From positions 186,001 through 250,000 of the forward strand of contig NZ_ML133693.1 of NCBI RefSeq assembly GCF_003985155.1: a stretch of 64,000 nt of DNA, written 5' to 3'. Shown here in pieces: positions 36,930 to 45,837 of the stretch; position 1 is the stretch's first letter; each line of letters begins with the position of its first letter. The notes under the pieces were generated by a model. The model saw only the letters and a list, made by a program, of their open reading frames with translations, was not told the DNA's origin and ran no database searches. The position numbers were made by a program, and so were the translations under genes. The stretch is from Rhizobium vallis. Its GTDB lineage: Bacteria > Pseudomonadota > Alphaproteobacteria > Rhizobiales > Rhizobiaceae.

Positions 36930-37892
36930 TTATTTTCCAGCCATTGCCTTCAGGTTGGCGGCATACTTGTCAACGTCATCCTTGCCGATGATCACCGTCG
37001 GGATGATGATCAAGCCATCGGCGGGAACGCCTGATTTGTCGCCCTTGAGGTAGGCGGCCATCAATTTCATGCCCTTATAGGCCCATTCGAACGGCTGCTG
37101 TACAACGGTTGCCGCGATCGTGCCTTCCTTGACACCGCCGAGCGTGATCGGATCGTCATCAAAGCCGACGACAGTGATCTGGCCGAGTTTGCCTGCGTCG
37201 CGAAGCGCCTCATAGATGCGCGGCGTGTTGTAGGAATAGAAGCCGACCATGCAGGTCAGATCGGGGCTGGCTACCAGCGCATCCTCCACGTTCTTCTTGG
37301 CGCGCGTCTGGTCGATGTCGTCACCGCGAACATCGACAAGCTCGATCTTGGTACCCTTGAGCCCTTCCTTCATCCCTTCGATGCGTTCGCGGGCGTTGTC
37401 GGCACCCAGCAGACCGACGAAGCCCATGCACTTACCGCCGTCCGGCATCGCCTTCTTGGCGATTTCGGCGGCCTGCTTGCCGGCGTCGACGTTCGAAGAA
37501 CCAATATAGGCGACGCGGTTGGTCTTCGGTGCGTCGCTGTCGGTGGTGAAGAGAGCCGTCTGCGAGCCGATCTTGTTGAGGCCGTCCGTCTGGGTCTTGG
37601 GGTCGACCGCGGAGACCATGATCCCCTTGACGCCGGCGCTGACGAGATCTTCCATGAGACGCTGCTGAATGGCGACAGCCGCCTGCTCAGGGTATTTAAG
37701 CTCCATCTGGTAGTCCGGCATCTCGCTCTGCGCCTTCTTTACGCCCGCCTCTGCGGCTTTCCAGAAGTCGGACGCTCCGTTGACGACGAATGCAAGTGTC
37801 GGTTTGTCGGCGGCATGTGATGCGGCAATCGGCGCCGCGCTCAGCATCAGCCCGGCGAAGAACAAGGCTGTATTGCGTTTCAGCTGTTTCAT
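36930..37892 (-). CDS. Sugar ABC transporter substrate-binding protein (RbsB type)
   Basis: A 320-residue periplasmic receptor with signal peptide cleaved near 'ASHAA-DKP'. Type I periplasmic-binding landmarks: 'LAFVVNGASDFWKAAEAGVKKA', 'GIMVSAVDPKTQTDGLN', 'IGSSNVDAGKQAAEIAKKA', 'VVGFDDDPITLGGVKEG'. The start has GGAGG seven bases upstream on the - strand ('CGGGAGGTGTATT'). Divergent from the LacI gene. The ligand is probably a monosaccharide; more cannot be said. Confidence 0.93.
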   Translation of the reverse strand: MKQLKRNTALFFAGLMLSAAPIAASHAADKPTLAFVVNGASDFWKAAEAGVKKAQSEMPDYQMELKYPEQAAVAIQQRLMEDLVSAGVKGIMVSAVDPKTQTDGLNKIGSQTALFTTDSDAPKTNRVAYIGSSNVDAGKQAAEIAKKAMPDGGKCMGFVGLLGADNARERIEGMKEGLKGTKIELVDVRGDDIDQTRAKKNVEDALVASPDLTCMVGFYSYNTPRIYEALRDAGKLGQITVVGFDDDPITLGGVKEGTIAATVVQQPFEWAYKGMKLMAAYLKGDKSGVPADGLIIIPTVIIGKDDVDKYAANLKAMAGK

Positions 37893-38242
37893 AATACACC
37901 TCCCGAGGGGCCGCAGTTGCTTGGGCCCGTTTGCGATTTACGGCCGGCCGGATGCGCGCCCCCTCCCAGGGCCGTCGCAGAGCGACGAGTGGCATAGGTT
38001 CCGATCGCTCCCTGACGGTATACAAGAATTTTAATTAGTAAATAGTATTATCAATGCACATCAAAACATTTCATCGCGCGGCCTCTGCGAATGCAATTTT
38101 GTACTGGTAATGGCCGATAACTGATATGTTGTGGCAACTCGTGCAATTGCCAGCGCTTTCAGATAGATGCTAATAATATTTAGCCGTAGCCACAATCAAT
38201 CATACTGACCCATTATCCTGAAAGCAGAGACAGTTTCCACGA
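37893..38242. other. Divergent regulatory region between importer and LacI regulator
   Basis: 350 bases without a gene. It is distinctly AT-rich around 38025-38075 and 38160-38200, where both promoters are expected. The inverted repeat TGGCAA-N9-TTGCCA lies at 38132-38152. Confidence 0.6.
38132..38152. promoter_or_regulatory. Candidate LacI-family operator
   Basis: TGGCAA-N9-TTGCCA is a perfect 6-bp inverted repeat in the divergent region, about 90 bases before the LacI-type gene and 240 before the receptor gene. LacI-family proteins bind symmetric sites of about this length, although their usual central CG is absent. Confidence 0.4.
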
Positions 38243-39355
38243 ATGCGAAAACCCAAGACTCAAAAGAGGAATAAGGCCGTCGTGGATAAGCCTGCACGCG
38301 TGACAATGATGGACATCGCCGCGGCGGCTGGCTGCTCGCAGGCGGCCGTCTCCTTCGTTCTCAACGACACGCCCGGCACCCGTATCTCACAGCAGACCCG
38401 CGACCGCGTATGGCAGGCGGCGCGCGCGCTCGGCTATACGGAGAAGACCTATACGACGAAGGCCTTCTCATATTCGGGACTGGACAACGTAATCGGTTTC
38501 GCAGTGGATCAACTCGCCACCAGCCCCGAAGCGATCGTCGCGATCGAAGGCGCGCGTCAAGCCTCCTGGAACGCCGGCAATATCCTTTTGGTAGCGCAGA
38601 CGCTCAGTGATCCCGTTATGGAGCCGAAAACGATCAAGGCGTTGAAGAGCGGCGGCATATCGGCGCTGATATACATGACAATCTACACCCGCCAGATAGA
38701 GCTTCCCTCTTATGTCTGTCAGTTGAATATCCCGACGGTACTGCTGAATTGCTACACGGCGGACCACGCCTTTCCCGCCGTCGTGCCGAGCGAGATCGCG
38801 GGAGGGCAGAGTTCTACTCGGCACCTGATCATGCACGGACACCATCGCATCGCGACGATCACCGGCGAAATCTGGATGCAGGCTGCGCAGGACCGGCTGA
38901 CGGGATACCGCCGGGCGCTCGCGACGGCGGATATTCCCTTCGATCCGGAATTGGTCATCGAGGGCGATTGGTCGGCCGGGGCCGGCTATGCCTCCACGAT
39001 GAAACTGCTTGCTCTGGAAGAGCCGCCAACGGCGATCTTCTGCCAGAACGACCGTACCGCCATTGGGTGCTACGAAGCGCTCAAAGATGCAGGGCTGCGC
39101 ATTCCCCAGGACATGTCGGTGGTAGGTTATGACGACGAAGAAATTTCACGACATCTCGTACCCCCGCTGACGACTTCGGTCCTTCCACATCTCGCCATGG
39201 GACAATGGGCGATCGAACATCTCAACCCGGAACATATGCCCGGCAAGCGTTATCCCATCGCCAAGCTCGAATGCTCGCTGGTCAAGCGTCATTCCGTCGC
39301 CGCGCCGCGAGCCAAGACGCGGCAGATCCTCGATGGCGCACAGACCTCGCCATAG
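38243..39355 (+). CDS. LacI-family transcriptional regulator
   Basis: A 370-residue regulator. After a basic lead, the helix-turn-helix 'VTMMDIAAAAGCSQAAVSFVLND' with the hinge region ('RISQQTRDRVWQAARALGY') spans residues 20-75. The effector domain is periplasmic-binding-like: 'IGFAVDQLATSPEA', 'GYRRALATADIPFD', 'FCQNDRTAIGCYEALKDAGLRIPQDMSVVGYDD'. Divergent from the sugar importer, which it probably represses in the absence of ligand. A start at the internal ATG near 38309 would still keep the DNA-binding domain. Confidence 0.93.
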   Translation: MRKPKTQKRNKAVVDKPARVTMMDIAAAAGCSQAAVSFVLNDTPGTRISQQTRDRVWQAARALGYTEKTYTTKAFSYSGLDNVIGFAVDQLATSPEAIVAIEGARQASWNAGNILLVAQTLSDPVMEPKTIKALKSGGISALIYMTIYTRQIELPSYVCQLNIPTVLLNCYTADHAFPAVVPSEIAGGQSSTRHLIMHGHHRIATITGEIWMQAAQDRLTGYRRALATADIPFDPELVIEGDWSAGAGYASTMKLLALEEPPTAIFCQNDRTAIGCYEALKDAGLRIPQDMSVVGYDDEEISRHLVPPLTTSVLPHLAMGQWAIEHLNPEHMPGKRYPIAKLECSLVKRHSVAAPRAKTRQILDGAQTSP

Positions 39356-39755
39356 AACGCATTTCGAAACAATCTGGAAGGCCGCCGTATCCTAAACGGC
39401 GGATCGTGCCCTCCGTCAAACAGACGATGTCATCCTGCTGGCTTGGCGTGGCACGAAGTACCGCACCGGCCGGTGTCCGCCGAAAAGATGAGGCCCACGC
39501 CCTCTTCCGACGCCGCAGGCGACGGAAAAATGCGTCGGCGAGGAGCCCAGGCGAGAATTCATCGACAACGGGAAATATCGAAGGCAGCCGTTTCGGGGAA
39601 GCAGCCAAAATTAGAATTTTTTCTCTATAGATTTTATCTATTATTTCGTGCCATAGCCGTGTCGACTTGAGCGATGAGATTTTCGAACGCCCTGCGGATG
39701 CGCGCTGGGCGGATGTGACTTGCAGTCTTCTTCCAAGATCAACCAGGAGATTTCC
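39356..39755. other. Gene-free region before the dioxygenase
   Basis: About 400 bases after the LacI gene with no credible coding frame; frames present on both strands are shadows with no ribosome sites. An AT-rich stretch at 39610-39650 (AGAATTTTTTCTCTATAGATTTTATCTATTATT) is the likely promoter region of the dioxygenase gene, and AGGAGA lies directly before its ATG. Confidence 0.5.
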
Positions 39756-40685
39756 ATGAGCAATCCAGTTCTTGTCAACCAGATCATTCCCGAGTCCGAT
39801 GTCGTGCCGCTGACCGGCCGTGTCGGAGCTGAGATCAGGGGTATTCGCCTCGGCGGGGAGCTTTCGGACGCAACCGTGGCAGCCATCAACCAGCTTCTCC
39901 TGAAACATAAGGTCATCTTCTTCCGCGATCAGGAACATCTTGACGATTCCGAACAGGAAGCCTTCGCGCGCCGCCTGGGCGACCTTGTGCCTCATCCAAC
40001 CCAGGGACCAGTCGCCGGCACGGCGTCCATCCTCAATCTCGATTCCAGCCGCGGCGGCGGCAGGGCGGACCAGTGGCACACCGACGTCACCTTCGTAGAT
40101 GCCTATCCTAAATTCTCCGTCCTCCGCGGTGTCGTCATTCCGGCGGCGGGAGGCGATACGATCTGGTCCAACACTCATGCCGCATACGAAAGTCTGCCGG
40201 CGTCGCTCAAATTGCTGGCGGACAATTTATGGGCCATTCACAGCAATGCCTATGATTACGCAGCCGTGCGCCCTCGTGCCACCGCCGAGGAGAAGAAGCA
40301 CTTCGAGGAGGTTTTCACCTCAACCATCTACGAGACCGAACATCCAGTGGTGCGTGTCCATCCCGAAACCGGCGAGAGATCGCTGCTGCTTGGCAATTTC
40401 GTTCAGCGCCTGGTCGGCTTGTCGAAGAGCGACTCGGCAAAACTCTACGAGGTGTTCCAGTCCTACGTGACCGCCCCCGAAAATACCGTGCGCTGGCGCT
40501 GGAAAGCGGGGGATGTGGTGATCTGGGATAATCGCGCGACCCAGCACTATGCCGTCAACGACTACGGCGACCAGCACCGCGTCGTGCGCCGCGCCACCGT
40601 TGACGGCGACGTCCCCGTCAGTATCGACGGCCGCCGCAGCGTGACCCACGTCAAGGCGGCCAAGCCGACTGCAAAGGCAGCGTGA
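39756..40685 (+). CDS. TauD/TfdA-family Fe(II)/2-oxoglutarate dioxygenase
   Basis: A 309-residue dioxygenase. The iron triad is visible: His and Asp in 'QWHTDVTFV' and the distal His in 'ATQHYAVNDYG', with the 2-oxoglutarate-binding Arg in 'HRVVRRATV'. 'AEIRGIRLGGELSD' is the usual N-terminal region. Relatives use taurine, 2,4-D or alkyl sulfates (AtsK); the sequence resembles the alkylsulfatase/taurine group, pointing to sulfur scavenging. ATG 39756 follows AGGAGA. It stands alone without a transport operon at its side. Confidence 0.92.
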   Translation: MSNPVLVNQIIPESDVVPLTGRVGAEIRGIRLGGELSDATVAAINQLLLKHKVIFFRDQEHLDDSEQEAFARRLGDLVPHPTQGPVAGTASILNLDSSRGGGRADQWHTDVTFVDAYPKFSVLRGVVIPAAGGDTIWSNTHAAYESLPASLKLLADNLWAIHSNAYDYAAVRPRATAEEKKHFEEVFTSTIYETEHPVVRVHPETGERSLLLGNFVQRLVGLSKSDSAKLYEVFQSYVTAPENTVRWRWKAGDVVIWDNRATQHYAVNDYGDQHRVVRRATVDGDVPVSIDGRRSVTHVKAAKPTAKAA

Positions 40686-40816
40686 GCGCCGCCGAACTGG
40701 GAAAAACATAAAGTTTGCGCGGCTCTGGCCGCGCCTACCGCCTTACCAGCGCCGACTGAAGGGACAGCGACCAATGTTTGCCGATCTCCTGAAGCATCTG
40801 GAATGATCGAACGCAA

Positions 40817-41155
40817 TCACGCCAATCGCAAATCGAGCGACGGGTGCAGCTTCTTCAGGTTCGGGAGAGATTTAGCCTGCCACGGATATTGGTGAGTGCC
40901 TTTGACAACAAGCAGCAGGTCGCCGATCTTCCTCGCCTCGATGGTCAGCTTCGCCAGCAGATTGATCCCGGAGGAATTGAGAAACTCGAGACCCGTCAGA
41001 TTGAACGTCACCTGCTTGTGGCCCCCGTGGAGGATGCCTGAGATCAGCGAGTAGATGGGCGCGTAGGCGTCCGGGCCAGCCAGCCGGAATACGCCGTCGA
41101 AATACACCTGGTTTTGTTCCGCCCACACGCGGAAATTCTCGTCGCTGATTTCCAT
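40817..41155 (-). CDS. STAS-like anti-sigma-factor-antagonist protein (slr1659 type)
   Basis: A 112-residue single-domain protein. 'VTFNLTGLEFLNSSGINLLAKL' matches the STAS core, with Ser61-Ser62 at the position phosphorylated in SpoIIAA. It resembles the slr1659 group, which is usually encoded with SpoIIE-like phosphatases and HATPase kinases. It would switch between partners according to phosphorylation. Last gene of the signalling operon, seven bases after the kinase-like gene. Confidence 0.8.
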   Translation of the reverse strand: MEISDENFRVWAEQNQVYFDGVFRLAGPDAYAPIYSLISGILHGGHKQVTFNLTGLEFLNSSGINLLAKLTIEARKIGDLLLVVKGTHQYPWQAKSLPNLKKLHPSLDLRLA

Positions 41156-41162
41156 TCTTCGC

Positions 41163-41723
41163 TCACTGATTGGAGAAGGGCGGCATCGCCACCGCTGCAG
41201 TCGTCGTCAGTATGATATGCTGATCATCACGCTCTTCGAATGCCCATGCCATCTTTGCATCATAGTCACTCAGAAGCGTAAGCAAACCCAGACCTGAACC
41301 ATTTCCCGCTGATATGGCATTGTTTTCAATTTGCTCCAGAAGAAGTTCGCCTGCGTTTTTCGACTGGATGTGATGCAGCAATTGCTGAAAACGCGCCGCG
41401 GTGGCGCCATCGATCGTGTTCTTCACCCTTATAAAAAAACTGTCGTCGAATATACTGGCTTCAACAAGGATTTCACCAGGCTGTCGAAACTTAACGGCAT
41501 TTTCTATCAGCTCATTGCTGAGGTACCCGATGTCGTGATGCGCCTGCTTGTAGTCTTTCCTGGAACGGGAGTACGGCAGTGCCATGACTTCCGCTATAAA
41601 GTCGGAGGTCATTCCAGAATGCTTCCATCCGAGCTGAAGCGGCCCGTCGCTCAACGTAAGGCGAGTACCGACATCCAATCTTAAGCCCGCCAAAGACTCG
41701 ATACCGTATACCCTTGGTGCCAT
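41163..41723 (-). CDS. HATPase-type anti-sigma-factor kinase (slr1658 type)
   Basis: A 186-residue protein with a GHKL ATPase domain: N-box 'LSNELIENAVKF' at about residues 68-79 and G-box 'GNGSGLGLLTLL' near 145. It would phosphorylate the STAS protein encoded next and hold it or another regulator inactive. Size exceeds SpoIIAB by about 40 residues, mainly at the N-terminus. It follows the SpoIIE-type phosphatase gene after three bases. Confidence 0.8.
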   Translation of the reverse strand: MAPRVYGIESLAGLRLDVGTRLTLSDGPLQLGWKHSGMTSDFIAEVMALPYSRSRKDYKQAHHDIGYLSNELIENAVKFRQPGEILVEASIFDDSFFIRVKNTIDGATAARFQQLLHHIQSKNAGELLLEQIENNAISAGNGSGLGLLTLLSDYDAKMAWAFEERDDQHIILTTTAAVAMPPFSNQ

Positions 41724-41726
41724 GTG

Positions 41727-44084
41727 TCACCTGTGCCGCACTGCGAGAAGCGTAATGTCGTCGTGTATCTTCTGTGATCCGATGAAGTGCATGAGTGCCG
41801 CCACAATCTCGGAAACGATCTTGTCGGCGCTTAGACCGTTCAAGCGACGTGCCTCCCGGCAAAGTCGATCCATGCCGAACAATTCCCCGAGCTCGTTTTC
41901 GGCTTCCGTTACGCCGTCCGTGTGCAAAAGTATGAGGTCGCCCGTCTCAAAGGCTATTTCATGGGTTTTTACGAACGCTGAGATATCGGCTTCCAGCCCG
42001 ATCGGTATCCCTAGATCCATCGTGTCGATGCGCTCGACCTTGCCATTCGCCCGCACGATGACAACTTCCTCGTGTTGCCCCGAGAGGATCATTTCCTTTC
42101 CGTCATAGTCGAGAAACGCCAGCGTGAGGTGCTTGTCGATCTTGGTCCTGACGATGTTTTTAAACAGGGCGCTGTTCAAGTCCGTGAGAAATTTGACGGC
42201 ATCGGTGTTTCCCGCTTCCTGCAAGGCGCGGGCCACGGACTGAACCATCAACATCAGCACACCGCTTTCGAGCCCGTGTCCGGTGACGTCGCCGATGCCG
42301 ATCTTCAGCCTGTTCCCGTTCTTCAAGACGTCATAATAGTCTCCACCGACTTCTTCAGCAGGCCGCATATAGGCTGCGATCTCGAGGGTCTGAAACTCCT
42401 CAAGCTCCTGATGCAGCGGAAGAACCATGAGCTGGATTCTTTCGGCGACGGCCAGCTCCGTTCCAAGACGTCGGTTTTCTCGCTGGAGCTGCGCATTCAA
42501 CGTCGAAATCTCTTCCTTCGCATCCTCGATCTGGGCGGTTCGCTCTTCGACGAGTTGCTCGAGGTTTTCCGTGTGGTAGCTGATCTGTTCGGCCATCCGA
42601 TTGAATGCTTCACCGGCCTCGCCGACCTCATCCTTGCTTGTTATGGCGACCCTGACCGAATAATCCTTTGCCTGTATCCGCTTGGCTCCATCAGCAAGCG
42701 CGCTGATCCCGCTCGTGATGCGTTTCGAAGCCGCAAAGACCGCGATCGTCACGACAAGCAGGGAGAGGAGGATCGCCAGAATCTGGTAGATCACAATCCG
42801 GTTCGTTGCCTCTGAAATCTTGGCCTGGGCCGCATAGAGCGAGGCGTCGATTTCCCGTTCAGGCACAACCACCCCAAGAGACATGGCCTCCTGCCGAACG
42901 GGGCCACTGGACCAGAGATTGGTCGCAGGGACTTTCTTCACGATCACGATATAGGGCACCGCGTTGCCGTCCTGCTGCAGCCACAAGTGCTGGATGCCCC
43001 GTTCGCGATCGAGAGCCAGGCCCGCTATCGCCGGCTGAGAGCTTCGCTTCAGCGAACGTTCCAGGCCGGTCACTCCGGTTCCGCTCGTATCACTCGCCGA
43101 ACGAAGGCCGAGCGTTTTTTCGCCTGTGCTGTTGATTGCCACGACGTTTCCGTCCGACATTGCGAGAAATCCGAAGCCGGACTGGGCCACTTTCACATTT
43201 TCAACCGTCTGCGCCAGCTGGTCGAGCGTGATATCGGCGCCTGCCGCCCCGGCGACATCCTTCCTGTCGGCTGACCACAGGGGATGAAAGAAACTTACGA
43301 TCAGCTTCCCGGTGATCGCATCCGTGTAAGGAGCAGTCTGCGTTATTTCGTCCGCAATCGGCCGCGTTTTGCTGTCCTTGGCCCATCCCTGCCAGGATTC
43401 ATAGAGTCCGGGAAAAAAGAAGTCCCAGAAATTCGCGTCGTTGTGGCCCGGATAAAGACGGTCGAAGGTCTGAGCCTGGTCGGTGTAGGGCGCGGTGCGG
43501 AAGATCGGCCGTTCTTTCGGTCCGATGTAATACATTTGCAGCTTTGAAGCGCCGTGCTGCAGCAAGCTCGGCGCAACAAGGTCGAGAACCGAGCTCGTCT
43601 GGATATCCTTCTCAACGTCCGGCCGTGGCTTATGGTCCGGTCCGAGCAGATAACCCCAGACGCTCATGACCGATACCGAGCCCGGGGCGTTCTGGGACCA
43701 CCTCCCCTTCTCATCGTAAGTGAGGCTGACGCTGTCCGGAGATGTCCGAGAAATCGCCGTGCCGACCTCGGCATTGCGCTCGGGGTCGTCGATCTGGGCC
43801 TGGAGCACGCCCGCCAGGGCGCTGACGTCATTATGGACCTGCCGCAGGAGCAAACTCACCTGTGCTGCGGTCGAATCAGCATATGTGCGTACATATTCCT
43901 GGCTTGCAGCTTCGAGGCCCTGCCCGACCTCCAGCGTTGCGTCGCGCGACAACCTCTGAACGTTCCAAAGCGCCAGTCCGCCGCTCACCAGCAAATCAAA
44001 GAGAACGGCTCCGCCGACGACAAGGATGAACTTTGCTCGAAATGAGCCCAGTCTTATCGGTCTTCTCGATGGTTTCCCGTCCAT
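41727..44084 (-). CDS. Cache-HAMP-SpoIIE (PP2C) phosphatase, membrane signalling protein
   Basis: A 785-residue sensor phosphatase. A membrane helix at about 18-38 is followed by a large periplasmic dCache-like sensor up to about 430 ('VWGYLLGPDHKPRPDV', 'AGADITLDQLAQTVENVK'), a second membrane helix near 430-455, HAMP ('ISALADGAKRIQAKDYSVRV'), a coiled coil (505-550) and a C-terminal SpoIIE phosphatase with metal residues in 'EEVGGDYYDVLKNG', 'GIGDVTGHGLESG' and 'ILLHTDGVTEAEN'. It probably dephosphorylates the STAS proteins of this operon on sensing an external ligand. Confidence 0.92.
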   Translation of the reverse strand: MDGKPSRRPIRLGSFRAKFILVVGGAVLFDLLVSGGLALWNVQRLSRDATLEVGQGLEAASQEYVRTYADSTAAQVSLLLRQVHNDVSALAGVLQAQIDDPERNAEVGTAISRTSPDSVSLTYDEKGRWSQNAPGSVSVMSVWGYLLGPDHKPRPDVEKDIQTSSVLDLVAPSLLQHGASKLQMYYIGPKERPIFRTAPYTDQAQTFDRLYPGHNDANFWDFFFPGLYESWQGWAKDSKTRPIADEITQTAPYTDAITGKLIVSFFHPLWSADRKDVAGAAGADITLDQLAQTVENVKVAQSGFGFLAMSDGNVVAINSTGEKTLGLRSASDTSGTGVTGLERSLKRSSQPAIAGLALDRERGIQHLWLQQDGNAVPYIVIVKKVPATNLWSSGPVRQEAMSLGVVVPEREIDASLYAAQAKISEATNRIVIYQILAILLSLLVVTIAVFAASKRITSGISALADGAKRIQAKDYSVRVAITSKDEVGEAGEAFNRMAEQISYHTENLEQLVEERTAQIEDAKEEISTLNAQLQRENRRLGTELAVAERIQLMVLPLHQELEEFQTLEIAAYMRPAEEVGGDYYDVLKNGNRLKIGIGDVTGHGLESGVLMLMVQSVARALQEAGNTDAVKFLTDLNSALFKNIVRTKIDKHLTLAFLDYDGKEMILSGQHEEVVIVRANGKVERIDTMDLGIPIGLEADISAFVKTHEIAFETGDLILLHTDGVTEAENELGELFGMDRLCREARRLNGLSADKIVSEIVAALMHFIGSQKIHDDITLLAVRHR

Positions 44085-45253
44085 TACAGCGGCTTCCGGC
44101 CGGAGGCTGCCCAGATCGGCCAGCCTGCGTAACCCTTGGGGTGAAGAGCAGCAAAGACATGATCCTTGAATCCTTGCCGGAACCTGCGAATGAATTCCAA
44201 TGAGTCGCCGCGTCGGACGGCCATCTCACCGGCATAGACGTTTTCCCATGCTTCGATGATATTTGCGAAATCCTGGGGATCCCCGTCAAGGTTCGTCACC
44301 ATAAAGCAGTCGACCTTGATATCATCGAAGCCGGCGTCGGCGAGGAGATGGCGGCTTTTCGGCCCCATCTCGACATCCATGTCGAAGTGTTTGAACAGTT
44401 TGGCGACCTCCTCGTAAGTCCACTTTATCGTTTCCGCATGCGGCTCGCCGAGACAATGCGAGTTTTTTTCGTTTGTGATGTAGACGCGGCCGCCAGGTTT
44501 GCAGATGCGGTAAAGCTCCCGCAGGAGCATCTCGGGACGATTGAAAATCTGCAGCGAATGGCGGCAGGTCACAAAGTCGAATTGATTGTCTCGCAACAGC
44601 ATTTGCGAGGCATCGCCATAGGTATATTCGATTCCCTTCAGATTGAAGTCGGCAGCGACCCGGCGAGCATATTCGAGGCTGCGAACGGAATGATCCAGCG
44701 CGACGAGGCGTGCCGGTGCAAATTCTCGCTGAACCAAGGCGGCGAAATCACCAATTCCGCAGCAGATATCGGCGATGGCAAGACCTTTGCGCAGACCATG
44801 GCGGGGCAACAGTTCCCGTTCGTGCTTCCATGTCATTTTCGTCTGGGTGCGTAGAATGGGAATGAAGGTCTCATCCTCCACAAAAGTCTGACCGGGATAA
44901 AAAGCCGAATCGTAGACTTCGATCGACAGGTTCGGTTCTGCCGCCAGGGTTTGGAACAACGAAGTCGACCATGCCACCACGCTTGATGTAATGATGACGA
45001 TCTTCCGTTCCGGCCTGTTCCGGCAGCTTGCCTTGAGAACGTCGGACAGGGCGGCGAAGGCAGTCATGTTGATGTGTGTCAGACGTTTGACATTAAGGTA
45101 CACGACCCCGCTGTATTTTTCCAAACTTTGCTGCACTAGCCTGAGGGCATCGGCAATCGCAGCGGCGCTTTCGGGCCGCATCTTGCCTGAGAGCACCAGC
45201 TCCTGGTTTGTCGGATCGAAACGTACGGCGAAGGGCAGAGGGAGCAGGTTCAT
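44084..45253 (-). CDS. STAS-like domain fused to SAM-dependent methyltransferase
   Basis: A 389-residue protein. Residues 1-130 look like a STAS/slr1659-type domain ('VVYLNVKRLTHINMTAFAALSDVL', Thr64 at the possible phospho-site). Residues 150-300 are a class I methyltransferase with 'IADICCGIGDFAALVQ', 'LVALDHS' and 'FVTCRHSLQIFNRPEMLL'; a C-terminal part of about 80 residues has no clear match. The target of methylation is unknown. It is cotranscribed with the phosphatase and kinase genes, sharing a base with the phosphatase start, so enzyme control by partner switching is plausible. Confidence 0.82.
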   Translation of the reverse strand: MNLLPLPFAVRFDPTNQELVLSGKMRPESAAAIADALRLVQQSLEKYSGVVYLNVKRLTHINMTAFAALSDVLKASCRNRPERKIVIITSSVVAWSTSLFQTLAAEPNLSIEVYDSAFYPGQTFVEDETFIPILRTQTKMTWKHERELLPRHGLRKGLAIADICCGIGDFAALVQREFAPARLVALDHSVRSLEYARRVAADFNLKGIEYTYGDASQMLLRDNQFDFVTCRHSLQIFNRPEMLLRELYRICKPGGRVYITNEKNSHCLGEPHAETIKWTYEEVAKLFKHFDMDVEMGPKSRHLLADAGFDDIKVDCFMVTNLDGDPQDFANIIEAWENVYAGEMAVRRGDSLEFIRRFRQGFKDHVFAALHPKGYAGWPIWAASGRKPL

Positions 45254-45801
45254 CGGAAGTCCTCGGTCGAGGGGAAATCCGCGATGATTTGTATTCCTTG
45301 CGTGCCGTGCTTCTCAATTCGGATGGCGGCGCGGAAAATTGCGGCCAAATCGCGTAGCAGGACCTTCCCATCGGACTTCACGGCCAGATACCCAGACCCG
45401 GCTTCCGGGATGGGCTGGCGTTCGGCTGATCCCGCATGCGCGCGCTCACGGTCAGATGCCTCCTCGCAGGGGAAGGCAATTCTCAGCCGATTGAATGTCG
45501 CGCTGCGATATAGATCGAAACTGATCCTTCCCGGCTCACCGGTCGAACGGAAAGCGAGTTCGATGAGCTCGTTCGTCGCAACGGAAAGAAAATTGGAATA
45601 GCGAGCGGGATCGCTGTGACCCTGGCCGAGAATGTCTGAGAGATACTCAGTAATCCTGTCGCAAAATTGCCATTGGGATTTGAACATCCCAATGTTCATC
45701 TCCATCGATACCATCGGCGCAAATGCATGGTCATCGAAGTTGGATGCTTCCTCTTTCAATACACCCTCCATTCGTTTGCCGAAGGCGTCAGATTGATGCA
45801 A
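45250..45801 (-). CDS. Degenerate HATPase-like regulatory protein
   Basis: A 183-residue protein. 'NFLSVATNELIELAFRS' aligns with the N-box of anti-sigma kinases, but the metal-binding second Asn is Leu, and no G-box is visible. Its length and position, overlapping the STAS-methyltransferase start by four bases, mirror the intact kinase/STAS pair downstream. It may be an inactive partner-binding subunit for the fused protein. Family assignment is tentative; it could also be a protein of unknown fold. Confidence 0.55.
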   Translation of the reverse strand: MHQSDAFGKRMEGVLKEEASNFDDHAFAPMVSMEMNIGMFKSQWQFCDRITEYLSDILGQGHSDPARYSNFLSVATNELIELAFRSTGEPGRISFDLYRSATFNRLRIAFPCEEASDRERAHAGSAERQPIPEAGSGYLAVKSDGKVLLRDLAAIFRAAIRIEKHGTQGIQIIADFPSTEDFR

Positions 45802-45837
45802 GCCGCAGCTGAAACACGGCGAAAAATCGATCCTTCA

